NCBI GenBank assembly: GCA_965145485.1
Contig: CBCTCU010000002.1
Location: 62,001-126,000, forward strand
DNA: 64,000 nucleotides
DNA from: CABQCM01 sp965145485
GTDB lineage: Bacteria; Bacillota; Clostridia; Oscillospirales; Acutalibacteraceae
Direction: 5' to 3'
Position numbers and translations under genes: made by a program. Positions 17,662-26,347 of this stretch are shown piece by piece. The stretch's first letter is position 1. Every line of letters starts with the position of its first letter. The notes beneath the pieces were generated by a model. That model made no database searches. It saw only the letters and a program-made list of their open reading frames with translations, and had not been told where the DNA came from.

Positions 17662-17718
17662 GTTACAAAATTGTAACCATCTTGTAAGTATTATAACAAA
17701 TGGTTACAATTTTGCAAC
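17662..17718 (-). promoter_or_regulatory. Promoter flanked by inverted repeats upstream of the M23 peptidase gene
   Basis: On the minus strand TTGCAA (17712-17717), 16 bases, TATAAT (17690-17695). Two 17-base arms, 17662-17678 and 17702-17718, are inverted copies with one mismatch; one covers the -35 box, the other lies just past the start point. On the plus strand TGTAAC-N5-TGTAAG (17672-17688) resembles the WalR (YycF) box TGTWAH-N5-TGTWAH. This suggests control by a dimeric regulator, possibly WalR. Confidence 0.6.
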
Positions 17719-17795
17719 CTTTTCAGGCCACAAATGGCAAATATAACAATATAATTAATGTTTAAATTTTAAATTTTGTTGATTATAAACAACAA

Positions 17796-18254
17796 TTAAA
17801 TCGAATATCCTAAATTCGCCGGCGTCCAGTTCTCCATCACATCCGCGTAGCGCAGGGCGTCCCGCCGGGCCGACGCAAGATTATGGCTACGCCAGTTGCC
17901 GCATTCGGCTGGCGAGACGCCGGGAATCTCGCCCTCGTATCCGGCGATAAACCGAAAGGTCTGCCTTACCGCCTGGATGGATTCGGATGGCTCGGCGTTG
18001 CGTATGAGAAGGTAAAAGCCGGTGCGGCAGCCCATCGGACCGAAATAAATCACCCTGTCCCGAAGCGGGCTGTTGCGTAGGTAGGTCGCCGCCAGGTGCT
18101 CGATGGTATGCATGCTGTCTATCTCCAGTGGGGGATCGATGTTGGGCCTGCACAGGCGCAGGTCGTAAGTGGTGATGTCTCCATCCACCCTCGAAACATA
18201 CATTCCAGGCAGCAGGCGGGTATGGTCCACCGTAAAGCTTGCTATTTTTTCCAT
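17796..18254 (-). CDS. luxS: S-ribosylhomocysteine lyase
   Basis: Cleaves S-ribosylhomocysteine to homocysteine and DPD, the precursor of AI-2, in the activated methyl cycle. The 152-residue product has the iron ligands in HTIEH (H49, H53) and ECGNW (C118), the catalytic-cysteine loop GPMGCRTGFYLL (C76) and RPNIDPPL. Length is normal. It is a single gene with its own promoter; the next gene on the same strand, the peptidase, has a separate promoter. No mtnN (Pfs) or metE/metH lies nearby. AAAGGAATG precedes the ATG. Confidence 0.96.
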   Translation of the reverse strand: MEKIASFTVDHTRLLPGMYVSRVDGDITTYDLRLCRPNIDPPLEIDSMHTIEHLAATYLRNSPLRDRVIYFGPMGCRTGFYLLIRNAEPSESIQAVRQTFRFIAGYEGEIPGVSPAECGNWRSHNLASARRDALRYADVMENWTPANLGYSI

Positions 18255-18398
18255 TGCGTAACATTCCTTTCTGTTGTTTATCGGTTTGGGCTGTCGTAGA
18301 GGAGCGCTCCATCTGCTTCATTGGATTAACCGGTTTTATTAACAGAAGGCAAACGAAGCTCCTTTTCGAGCGGCGATAGCAGCTTGGCAAAGAGTGAG

Positions 18399-18427
18399 GT
18401 TGTAATAAACACCCTTACGTTTGTCAA
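18399..18427 (-). promoter_or_regulatory. Predicted luxS promoter
   Basis: On the minus strand TTGACA (18422-18427), 17 bases, TACAAC (18399-18404). The leader to luxS is about 137 nt. I looked for a SAM or SAH riboswitch there and found no convincing conserved core. Confidence 0.5.
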
Positions 18428-18454
18428 TATAATCTCAGCATTTCAGTCTCAATC

Positions 18455-19348
18455 TCAATCCGATGACTGTGGCGGCCAAATCCACCCCTGATCCTGTACA
18501 AAGCGCATCATATCCTCTGGAAGGGGGCTTTGCGCCTCCACCCTTTCTCCTGACAGCGGATGCTCAAACCAGAGCCGGAAGCAGTGTAACGCATGCCGCC
18601 CCATGGTTTGTTTTTCGCCGCCATACATGGTATCGCCCTCCAACGGGAATCCTAGATAACGCATATGCACGCGAATTTGATGGGTGCGTCCTGTTTCGAG
18701 CCATAGCCGCAGCAGGGAGTGGGTGGGCGAAACAGCCAGGCTTTCCCAATGGGTCACAGCCCGCTGGCCACCCTGCCCGACTTCGCGGGAAATGCCGAAG
18801 CCCTCCCTTCGGCGGATGGGGGCGTCGATGCACCCGCGCCCCGAGAGTCTGCCGTGCACCACGGCGAGGTATTCCTTGTGTACTCGTCCGGACAGCTTGG
18901 CTGCGGCAAAGGGATTCATCGCCGCGGCCACCAGGCCGGACGTGTTACGGTCGAGCCGGTTGAGCGGCCGAAAGGCGGCGGCCTCCCCCTTCTCGGCCAG
19001 AATGGCGGCAAAGGCGTTGGCCAGGGTGTCGGTGCGGTATTCCCGCACCGGGTGGACGGTCATACCGGCCGGCTTGTCCAGCACGATTACCTGGTCGTCG
19101 CGATAGGGCACATTCACCTTCCAATGGGAGGGGAGGGCGGGACGCTCATCCTCTGGCATGGTGATGGCGATGGTCTGCCCGGCGCGCACCGGATGGTTGG
19201 TGTAAACCGCCTCGCCATCGAGCGTAATGCCCCCCTCGATGCGCTTGAGCGACCGCACCCGGGTCATGGATACGCCGCATGCGCGCAGCACCTGGCCTAC
19301 CGTGCGGCCCTCCTGCTCTCCCGTTACCTGAAAGAGAATCGGCTTCAT
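18455..19348 (-). CDS. RluA-family pseudouridine synthase
   Basis: Converts uridine to pseudouridine in rRNA or tRNA. The 297-residue product has an S4-like RNA-binding N-terminus (about 1-75) and a catalytic domain with NRLDRNTSGLV, which holds the catalytic aspartate, plus LETGRTHQIRVHM and FRLWFEHPLSGE. The exact RluA/C/D type cannot be told by eye. The frame is open from 19429, but ATG 19346-19348 has GGGAGG upstream and gives a normal N-terminus. It is followed by luxS on the same strand, which has its own promoter. Confidence 0.92.
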   Translation of the reverse strand: MKPILFQVTGEQEGRTVGQVLRACGVSMTRVRSLKRIEGGITLDGEAVYTNHPVRAGQTIAITMPEDERPALPSHWKVNVPYRDDQVIVLDKPAGMTVHPVREYRTDTLANAFAAILAEKGEAAAFRPLNRLDRNTSGLVAAAMNPFAAAKLSGRVHKEYLAVVHGRLSGRGCIDAPIRRREGFGISREVGQGGQRAVTHWESLAVSPTHSLLRLWLETGRTHQIRVHMRYLGFPLEGDTMYGGEKQTMGRHALHCFRLWFEHPLSGERVEAQSPLPEDMMRFVQDQGWIWPPQSSD

Positions 19349-19451
19349 GCGATCGCCTCCCTTGCCGGCCTTTTGGTGCAACACTGCAAACACGACACCA
19401 TTATAACGGATTTCAGGCGCAATGTGCAAACAGTTTTATGAATTTTACCCC

Positions 19452-19479
19452 TTGAATTTTACCATTCGGTTGGTATAGT
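19452..19479 (+). promoter_or_regulatory. Predicted promoter of the V-type ATPase operon
   Basis: TTGAAT (19452-19457), 16 bases, TATAGT (19474-19479). It is the only good candidate before the first ATPase gene; the leader is about 155 nt. It lies between the divergent pseudouridine synthase gene and the operon. Confidence 0.55.
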
Positions 19480-19642
19480 ATATAAGGCATAGTTTTTCCT
19501 GTCTGCTTGTCCGGCTGGCTGCGTGGATATTTGGCCGTGTTGGGCACCCGCCGCAACGAGGGGCGGGCACGCTGCCAGGTGAAACAGGTTGCTCCCACCG
19601 GTTCCGCGCGGGGCAAATCCATTGGAAAGGCGGAGGATGAAG

Positions 19643-19966
19643 ATGGATCAATTGATCGAGAAAATCCTGGAAACCGACCGCAAGGCCGGCGAACAAACGG
19701 CCGCGGCCCTGCGCAGGCAGGCTGAGACGGGCGCCGCTATCCAGCAGAAAAAGAAAGAGCTCCACGACGAGTATATCGCCCGGGCAGAGAAACGCCTGAA
19801 GGTGCTCGAGGATAAGGAAGCCGAAATCGCGCAGGAGACGCTGGATGAATTTACCGCTACCTCCAAGCGGCAGATGGAGAAACTCGAGCAGCTTTATCAG
19901 GAGCATAAGGATGAGTGGATCGCCGCCGTCGCCGCCCGCGCATTGGAGGAGGACGCGCCATGCTAG
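19643..19966 (+). CDS. V-type ATPase peripheral-stalk subunit (G/H type)
   Basis: A 107-residue, highly charged helical protein with heptad-like Leu/Ala spacing and the start MDQLIEKILETDRKA. It is rich in Glu, Lys, Gln and Ala, as expected of the stalk subunit that forms a coiled coil with subunit E and links the catalytic head to subunit I. Sequence similarity is low in this family, so position as first gene of the operon supports the call. ATG 19643 lies six bases after GGCGGAGG. Its end overlaps the subunit C gene by seven bases. Confidence 0.8.
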   Translation: MDQLIEKILETDRKAGEQTAAALRRQAETGAAIQQKKKELHDEYIARAEKRLKVLEDKEAEIAQETLDEFTATSKRQMEKLEQLYQEHKDEWIAAVAARALEEDAPC

Positions 19967-21033
19967 GCTCCGCCGCCTCCAACGCCACGATGGTCAAATC
20001 CCGCATCAAATACGCGAGGATGCTCACCGGGGCCCAATACCAGGAATTGATGGATTGCCCCGGCGTGGGTGAGATTGCCTCTGCCTTGTCCGGCGTCCGC
20101 CCTTACGACCGCACGCTGGCCGACGCGAGAGAAAGCGTGCTCCACCGTGGCAACCTGGAGATCCTTTTGCGAAGGGCGGCCTATCAGGAGATGTTGCTGC
20201 TTTGCCGCTTTGATTCCTCGATGGGCAATCATTATTATGAATATATTATCCGGCAGAGGGAAATCCGGCAGCTTTATATCTTCCTTCGTCTTTTTGGCGC
20301 GGGTCATCCGGAGGAGTATGCACTGGCAATTTCGGATTTTTTCGCCCGCCATTCGAGCATCGACCTTGAGCGCCTGCCCGAGTGCCGTTCCTTTGACCAG
20401 ATTCTCGATGCCCTTGGCGGGAGTCCGTTGCGCAACATCGTCGCCTCCTTCCGCCCCAAAGAGGGGGGGCGCATCGATTTCGCCATGCTCGAGTCGGCGC
20501 TGCAAAAGCATTTGTTTGCCTTTCTATACGATCTCATTGACCGGGATTTTAGCGGCGATACGGCGGACGAGCTGCGCGCATTGTACGGTACCCAGGCCGA
20601 TCTGATGAACATCCAATTGGTCTCGCGGGAGGTGCAGTATTTCCAGCCGTCCCCCTCGATCATCCGTTCCCAGCTCATTCCCTACGGTCGCGGCCTTTCC
20701 AGAACCCAGCGGGAGGCCATGTGCGACTGCCGCACCCATGAGGAACTCAGCGAGCTGGTTGCCCGCACACGGTATGGCCGCGTCCTTCATTTAAATGAGG
20801 GGCTGCTCGACCGGCAGTGCGACCGCATCCTTTACCGGCAGGCCAAAAAGAACATGAGCTTCTCAACCCATCCCGCCGTGGTGCTGGCTTCGTACTGGAT
20901 GCTCGCACAGTTGCAGCTGGAAGACCTGACCACCATCATCGAAGGGGTTCGTTACCACATTTCCAGGGACGAAATTGCCCGCTTCCTTATCGCGGATGTC
21001 TATTCAAAGGCAGGTGAAACCGATGTCAGTTGA
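19960..21033 (+). CDS. ntpC: V-type ATPase subunit C (d-like)
   Basis: Central-stalk subunit that seats the rotor axle on the K ring. The 357-residue product is soluble and mostly helical, with the family features MVKSRIKYARMLT near the start, NHYYEYIIRQREIRQL, and the C-terminal SYWMLAQLQLEDLTTIIEGV. The frame is open from 19915, but ATG 19960 follows GGAGGA and gives the usual N-terminus. It overlaps subunit I by 11 bases, so the proteins are made in a coupled way. Confidence 0.92.
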   Translation: MLGSAASNATMVKSRIKYARMLTGAQYQELMDCPGVGEIASALSGVRPYDRTLADARESVLHRGNLEILLRRAAYQEMLLLCRFDSSMGNHYYEYIIRQREIRQLYIFLRLFGAGHPEEYALAISDFFARHSSIDLERLPECRSFDQILDALGGSPLRNIVASFRPKEGGRIDFAMLESALQKHLFAFLYDLIDRDFSGDTADELRALYGTQADLMNIQLVSREVQYFQPSPSIIRSQLIPYGRGLSRTQREAMCDCRTHEELSELVARTRYGRVLHLNEGLLDRQCDRILYRQAKKNMSFSTHPAVVLASYWMLAQLQLEDLTTIIEGVRYHISRDEIARFLIADVYSKAGETDVS

Positions 21034-22972
21034 AAAAATGGAGCTGGTTAACATCACCGGCTGCTTCGATTCCCTCGACCGTGTGGCGGCGCTCTGTCTG
21101 CAGAGCGGATGCTTTCAACTCGAGTCGACCGACGATTACCTCAAAAACCTGGAAGGCGCCTCGCGCATTGTGGAGGAAAATCCCTTTAAGCAGCCCCTGC
21201 AGCGGCTACGTACCATCATCCTGTCGATGGGGGAGCAGCCGGGCGGCCAGAATGTGACCCTGTCCTCCATCGGAGTATTGGGAGGCATTGCCGACTACGA
21301 GGCCGACATCGCCCAGATTGAAGAGCGCATCGGCAGCATCCAGTCCGAGAGGGAATCTCTCCGGGCCGAGGCCGGCCGGCTGAGGGCCACCGAGCAGCAG
21401 CTGGAGCATTTTGCCGGGCTGGATATGGATCTGCATTCGGCTCAGCATACGCAGTATGTTACCATTCGGTTCGGCCGGCTGCCGGTGGAGAGTTACAAGC
21501 TGCTCGATGCCTACAGCGACAACCCGTATATCCTGTTTGTCCCCATTTCGAGCGACAAAAAATACCACTGGGGAATGTACGCCGCCCCTTCGGCCCATAT
21601 CAGCGACGTTGACCGGGTCTTTGCCGGGTTGTTTTTCGAGCGGCTGAGCATACCGGAGGTCAGCGGCCACGCGGGGGACGCTATCGCCCATTGCCAGGCC
21701 AGACGCCGGGAGATCGACGAGCGCCTGGCCGAGCTGGATCGTTCGGCCGCCGAGTATTGGCAGACCGAACGGGAGCACTGCCTGGAGGTTTACGCTTCCC
21801 TGCTGCGGCGCAACAAAATATTTGAAATCCGGCAAAACGCCGTTTCCTGCTCCGGCCGGTTTGTTCGGCTGTTCATCCTGCGGGGCTGGGTTCCGAGCGG
21901 ATGCCGGGAAGAGTTTGAGAAGTCCTTTGAGACCGTTCCGGAGGTTGAGCTTACCTTTGAGCAGCCGGATCAGGTGCACCAGATCACCCCGCCGGTCAAG
22001 CTCAAAAATCACAAGCTGTTCCGGCCTTACGAATTCTACGTCAAAATGTTCGGCGTGCCAAAGTACAACGAGATCGACCCGACCGCCTTTGTGGCGATCA
22101 CCTACACCATTTTGTACGGCATTATGTTCGCCGACCTGGGGCAGGGGATTCTGCTGGCCATTGCCGGCTGGGTCATGTCCCGCAAGATGAAGATGGAGCT
22201 CGGCCGCATTCTCATCCCCTGCGGCATCGCCGGCGCCTTCTTTGGGGTGGTGTTCGGCTCGGTTTTCGGTTTTGAGCACGCGCTCGACCCGCTTTACCGC
22301 GCGCTGGGCTTTGACGGAAAGCCGATTGAGGTCATGGCCTCTTCCAGCATGATGAACATTCTCATCGCCGCCGTCGTCATCGGCGTCGCCCTGATGTATG
22401 TGGCCATGCTGCTCAACATTTACTCCTGTATCCGCCAGCACAACATCGGCGGCGCGCTCTTTGGCCAAAACGGGTTGACCGGGCTTGTGCTCTATACGGG
22501 CATCATCCTGCTTCTGCTGTCGATGGTGCTCCCCATCGGGATTCCCACGCTGCCGGTGGGCATCGTGGGCGTGGCGCTGCCGCTGGTGCTGCTGTGGATC
22601 CAGCAGCCTCTCATCAAGCTGTGCAACCGCGACCCCGACTGGAAGCCCGAGAGCTGGGGCGGATACCTGGTGGAAGGCTTTTTTGAGGCCTTTGAATCGT
22701 TCCTGGGCTATGTAACCAACACTGTGTCCTTCCTGCGGGTGGGGGCTTTCGTGCTGGTGCACGCCAGCATGATGATGGTCTTTTTCACCCTTGGCGAGAT
22801 GATGGGCGGCGTCGGTTATGTTATCATGATTGTCGTGGGCAACATCATCGTCCTTGGGCTGGAGGGGCTGCTCGTCGGCGTGCAGAGCCTGCGTCTGGAA
22901 TTCTACGAGATGTTCAGCCGCTTTTACGAGGGCTCGGGCAAGGCCTACGCCCCCGTATCGGTTCAGGACTAA
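21023..22972 (+). CDS. ntpI: V-type ATPase subunit I (a)
   Basis: Membrane stator forming the ion half-channels. The 649-residue product has a soluble N-terminal half (about 1-340, with a coiled-coil part rich in Glu/Arg near 90-130) and a C-terminal half with about seven or eight membrane helices. It carries FGVPKYNEIDPTAFVA, MFADLGQGILL and the late helix SFLRVGAFVLVHASMMM with the conserved arginine. The start is ATG 21023 with AGGTGAAAC upstream; longer upstream readings overlap subunit C deeply. Confidence 0.95.
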   Translation: MSVEKMELVNITGCFDSLDRVAALCLQSGCFQLESTDDYLKNLEGASRIVEENPFKQPLQRLRTIILSMGEQPGGQNVTLSSIGVLGGIADYEADIAQIEERIGSIQSERESLRAEAGRLRATEQQLEHFAGLDMDLHSAQHTQYVTIRFGRLPVESYKLLDAYSDNPYILFVPISSDKKYHWGMYAAPSAHISDVDRVFAGLFFERLSIPEVSGHAGDAIAHCQARRREIDERLAELDRSAAEYWQTEREHCLEVYASLLRRNKIFEIRQNAVSCSGRFVRLFILRGWVPSGCREEFEKSFETVPEVELTFEQPDQVHQITPPVKLKNHKLFRPYEFYVKMFGVPKYNEIDPTAFVAITYTILYGIMFADLGQGILLAIAGWVMSRKMKMELGRILIPCGIAGAFFGVVFGSVFGFEHALDPLYRALGFDGKPIEVMASSSMMNILIAAVVIGVALMYVAMLLNIYSCIRQHNIGGALFGQNGLTGLVLYTGIILLLLSMVLPIGIPTLPVGIVGVALPLVLLWIQQPLIKLCNRDPDWKPESWGGYLVEGFFEAFESFLGYVTNTVSFLRVGAFVLVHASMMMVFFTLGEMMGGVGYVIMIVVGNIIVLGLEGLLVGVQSLRLEFYEMFSRFYEGSGKAYAPVSVQD

Positions 22973-23039
22973 ACCAAGGCCGCTATTGTATGCAGCAGCG
23001 ATAGAACGCTGAATCATTGTAAAAAATGGAGGTACCACC

Positions 23040-23471
23040 ATGTTCGACGTTATTTTCATGCTCATCCCCCCCGTAGCCATTTTCGTTGCCGTCTATGCGG
23101 CGCTGCGCTCTTTCCAGAGGGGCAAAAGCGGCTCGCGCGCAATGAAGACACACTTTGTGACCTTGGTTTGCATGAGCGTTCTGTGCCTGTGCTTTACCCT
23201 GGGCGCCTCGGCCGCCACAACGCCCGAGGCAGCGCAGGAGGTGGCCGCCAGCGCTTCCAACGCCGGCATGGGCTACCTGGCAGCCGCCCTCTCCACCGGG
23301 CTTGCCGCCATCGGCGGCGGTATTGCGCTGGGGTCGAGCGTCCCCGCGGCCATCGGAGCCACCAGTGAGAACCCCAAGGCGTTTGGTAAATCCCTGATCT
23401 TCGTCGCGTTGGGTGAAACGCTGGCCCTTTACGGCCTGATTATTTCCTTCATGATCATCACCAGGCTGTAA
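23040..23471 (+). CDS. ntpK: V-type ATPase subunit K (c ring proteolipid)
   Basis: Forms the rotating ion-carrying ring. The 143-residue product has an extra N-terminal membrane segment (1-25), a second one (about 40-60), and one proteolipid hairpin, with the ion-binding glutamate in LGETLALYG near residue 130. The first helix of the hairpin has GGGIALGSS where Na+-binding rings usually carry a glutamine, which hints at H+ rather than Na+ but does not prove it. Only one hairpin is present, unlike the two of Enterococcus hirae NtpK. Confidence 0.93.
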   Translation: MFDVIFMLIPPVAIFVAVYAALRSFQRGKSGSRAMKTHFVTLVCMSVLCLCFTLGASAATTPEAAQEVAASASNAGMGYLAAALSTGLAAIGGGIALGSSVPAAIGATSENPKAFGKSLIFVALGETLALYGLIISFMIITRL

Positions 23472-23592
23472 GCGTTCTCTTCCGCGGCCTGGTAGAGGAG
23501 TCATCCCCCGGTGCCCTTTCCGGCCAGGGGGGAGAAAGGGGCTGTTTTGGCCTTGCGGCCATCGATATCCCACGAACAGGAGGAAGCCGTCC

Positions 23593-23901
23593 ATGCAACT
23601 GTACCTCATCAGCGATAATCACGACACCCTGGTTGGCCTGCGTCTGGCCGGCATTGACGGGGTGGTGGTGCACACCGCGCAGCAGGTGCGTTCCGCCCTG
23701 CTGTCGGCCATCGACAATCCCGAAATTGGCATTGTCCTGCTGACCGAGAAGCTGGTGGCCCTTTCTCCCGATCTGGTGTACGATCTCAAGCTCAACCGGC
23801 AGAGGCCGCTGATCGTTGAAATTCCCGACCGGCATGGCTCCGGGCGCGGAAGCGAGTCGATTACCCGGTACATCCGCGACGCCATTGGCGTCAAGATATA
23901 G
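23593..23901 (+). CDS. V-type ATPase subunit F
   Basis: Central-stalk subunit, 102 residues, equivalent to NtpG of Enterococcus hirae. Its short alpha/beta domain begins MQLYLISDNHDTLVGLRLAG and includes EIGIVLLTEKL and RPLIVEIPDR, all typical of the family. CAGGAGGAAGCC precedes the ATG. About 120 bases separate it from subunit K, the largest space inside the operon; no promoter or terminator was found there. Confidence 0.9.
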   Translation: MQLYLISDNHDTLVGLRLAGIDGVVVHTAQQVRSALLSAIDNPEIGIVLLTEKLVALSPDLVYDLKLNRQRPLIVEIPDRHGSGRGSESITRYIRDAIGVKI

Positions 23902-23912
23902 AGGTGAAGCAG

Positions 23913-24506
23913 GTGTCTGTATCCAAAATTGATACCATCCTGTCGGCCATCCGCGAGGAGGCGGCCCGGCAGCAGAGTAAGATTCAGCAGCAGACCGAGC
24001 AGAAGATGCAGGACGAGCTGGCCCGCGCCGAGGCCGAGGTGTTGCAGGAGACCTACGACATGATCAAGCGGCGTTCGGCGGCCATCCGGCAGGAGGCGGG
24101 GCAGCGGATATCCCAAAACGAGCAGGCGGCCCGTCACAGCCTGTTGCAGAGGCGGCAGGCCATTATGGACGAGATTTTTGCCTCGGCCGCTGAGCGGCTG
24201 AAAGACTTTGCCGCCTCGGCGGATTATCCTGCTTTTTTGCAAAAAAGCGCCGCCCGTATGGCTCAGACGGCGGGGGAGGCTTCGGTGACGTTATTCCTCC
24301 GGCCGGATGATCTGGCAGCGGCGGAAGATCTGAAAAAGGCCTTTTCCGGGCAGGTGGAGCTGTGCGCGGATGAGACCATCCGCATCGGCGGCCTGCGCGC
24401 CGAGCTGCCGGGCAAACGGCTCCGGCTCGACGACACGCTGGACTGCCGGCTTGAATCCCAGCGGGAATGGTTTATGGAGCATTCCGGGCTGACCATCTCG
24501 GCATAA
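23913..24506 (+). CDS. ntpE: V-type ATPase subunit E
   Basis: Peripheral-stalk subunit pairing with the small G/H-type protein. The 197-residue product has a long helical N-terminal half rich in Gln, Glu, Ala and Arg (IREEAARQQSKIQQQTEQK) and a compact C-terminal domain with VTLFLRPDD and IRIGGLRAELPG. GTG 23913, six bases after GAGGTG, was preferred over the GTG at 23904, which is inside that ribosome-binding site. The gene begins 11 bases after subunit F. Confidence 0.9.
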   Translation: MSVSKIDTILSAIREEAARQQSKIQQQTEQKMQDELARAEAEVLQETYDMIKRRSAAIRQEAGQRISQNEQAARHSLLQRRQAIMDEIFASAAERLKDFAASADYPAFLQKSAARMAQTAGEASVTLFLRPDDLAAAEDLKKAFSGQVELCADETIRIGGLRAELPGKRLRLDDTLDCRLESQREWFMEHSGLTISA

Positions 24507-24577
24507 GCTGATTCGGGCGGGCGCGTCGCCTGTCCTTCGGCGTGAGACGGTGACAGCGCAATCCAAGGAGGTACCTC

Positions 24578-26347
24578 ATGCAAAACAATGTGATATACGG
24601 TATCAACGGACCGGTCGTCACGGTGGCCAATACCGAGGACTTCTCCATGCAGGAGATGGTCTATGTCGGTGAGGAGCGCCTGGTGGGCGAGGTCATCGGC
24701 GTCAACAGCGAGTATACCATCATCCAGGTCTACGAGGTCACGACGGGGCTCAAACCCGGCGACCCGGTCATCTCCACCGGTTCCTCCATGTCGGTCACGC
24801 TGGGGCCGGGTATCATCAGCAATATTTTTGACGGCATCGAGCGCCCCCTCCCGGTTTTTGCCGAGAAGGGGGGGAGCTTCATCGAGCGGGGCAGCAGCGT
24901 TGAGAATTTGGATTCCGACCGGCTGTGGGACGTGACTATCACCGTCTCGCAGGGCGATGAGCTCACCGGCGGGCAGGTCTACGCCCAGTGCCCGGAAACC
25001 GACGCGATTGTCCACCGCTGCCTGGTTCCGGTTGGATTGTCCGGCCGGGTGACCAAGGTCGCGCCCAACGGCCAGTACCGCATTCACGACACGGTGGTCA
25101 CCTTAACCGACGACCAGGGGAAGGAGCATCCCCTCACCCTCTGCCAGAAGTGGCCCATCCGTCAGCCCCGGCCGGTGGCCAGGCGGCGCAGCTCCGACCG
25201 GCCGCTCATCACGGGGCAAAGGATCATCGACACCCTGTTCCCCCTGTGCAAGGGGGGCGCGGCCGCCATCCCCGGCGGCTTTGGCACCGGCAAGACCATG
25301 ACCCAGCATCAGCTGGCCAAGTGGTGCGACGCCGACATCATCATCTATGTGGGCTGCGGCGAGCGGGGCAACGAGATGACCCAGGTGCTCGACGAATTTG
25401 GCGAGCTGGTCGACCCGCGCACCGGCCGCAAGCTGACCGACCGCACGGTGCTCATCGCCAATACCTCCAACATGCCGGTGGCCGCCCGCGAGGCTTCGAT
25501 TTATACCGGCATCACGTTGGCGGAATATTACCGTGATATGGGCTATGACGTGGCCATGATGGCCGATTCCACCTCCCGTTGGGCCGAGGCCCTGCGTGAA
25601 ATTTCCGGCCGCTTGGAGGAAATGCCGGCCGAAGAGGGCTTCCCCGCCTATCTGCCCAGCCGCCTGGCGGCCTTTTACGAGCGCACCGGCCTGGTCGAGA
25701 CCCTGTGCGGCCGGGAGGGGTCGGTGACGGTCATCGGGGCGGTTTCGCCGCAGGGCGCCGACTTTTCCGAGCCGGTGACCCAGAATACCAAGCGCTTTAC
25801 CCGCTGCTTCTGGGCACTGGACAAATCCCTCGCCTATGCCCGCCATTACCCGGCGATCAACTGGATTCAGAGCTATTCGGAATACGATACCATGCTCTCG
25901 GGCTGGTATGAGAAGAATGTCGACCCCAATTTCATGCGCCTGCGGTCGGAGATTATGGTGCTCCTGCGTGAGGAGAGCTCGCTGATGGAAATCGTCAAGC
26001 TCATCGGCTCGGACGTTCTGCCCGACGACCAGAAGCTGGTGATTGAGATCGCCAAGGTCATCCGGGTCGGCTTTTTGCAGCAGAACGCCTACCATGCCGA
26101 CGACACCTATGTGCCGCTGAGCAAGCAGTTTTTGATGATGAAGGCCATACTGCACCTGTACCACAAGGCCAAGGGCCTGGTGGACCGGGCCATTCCCATC
26201 AGCGCCATCTTGCAGACCGGCCTGTTTGAAAAGCTGGGGCGGATGAAATACGACATCCCCAACGACAAGCCGTCGCTGTTTGACGATCTGCTGAGTGAAA
26301 TCGACCAGCAGCTTGATAAGCTGGAGAAGGAGGGGGCTCTCGTATGA
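24578..26347 (+). CDS. ntpA: V-type ATPase catalytic subunit A
   Basis: ATP-hydrolysing or -synthesising subunit of the head. The 589-residue product has an N-terminal barrel (VIYGINGPVVTV), the A-specific insertion (about 90-190), the P-loop GGFGTGKTMTQ near residue 230, GCGERGNEMTQV, and MMADSTSRWAEALREISGRL. The presence of the P-loop separates it from subunit B. Its last codon overlaps subunit B by four bases. A GGAGG site lies before the ATG. Confidence 0.97.
   Translation: MQNNVIYGINGPVVTVANTEDFSMQEMVYVGEERLVGEVIGVNSEYTIIQVYEVTTGLKPGDPVISTGSSMSVTLGPGIISNIFDGIERPLPVFAEKGGSFIERGSSVENLDSDRLWDVTITVSQGDELTGGQVYAQCPETDAIVHRCLVPVGLSGRVTKVAPNGQYRIHDTVVTLTDDQGKEHPLTLCQKWPIRQPRPVARRRSSDRPLITGQRIIDTLFPLCKGGAAAIPGGFGTGKTMTQHQLAKWCDADIIIYVGCGERGNEMTQVLDEFGELVDPRTGRKLTDRTVLIANTSNMPVAAREASIYTGITLAEYYRDMGYDVAMMADSTSRWAEALREISGRLEEMPAEEGFPAYLPSRLAAFYERTGLVETLCGREGSVTVIGAVSPQGADFSEPVTQNTKRFTRCFWALDKSLAYARHYPAINWIQSYSEYDTMLSGWYEKNVDPNFMRLRSEIMVLLREESSLMEIVKLIGSDVLPDDQKLVIEIAKVIRVGFLQQNAYHADDTYVPLSKQFLMMKAILHLYHKAKGLVDRAIPISAILQTGLFEKLGRMKYDIPNDKPSLFDDLLSEIDQQLDKLEKEGALV

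Noticed and set aside
18255..18398. SAM/SAH riboswitch in the luxS leader
   Set aside because: I compared the minus-strand leader with the conserved cores from memory and found no match; a covariance-model search would decide.
21206..23080. 624-codon minus-strand frame opposite the V-ATPase subunit I gene
   Set aside because: Antisense shadow: very high His, Asp and Gln content, no family resemblance, while the plus frame is a clear subunit I.
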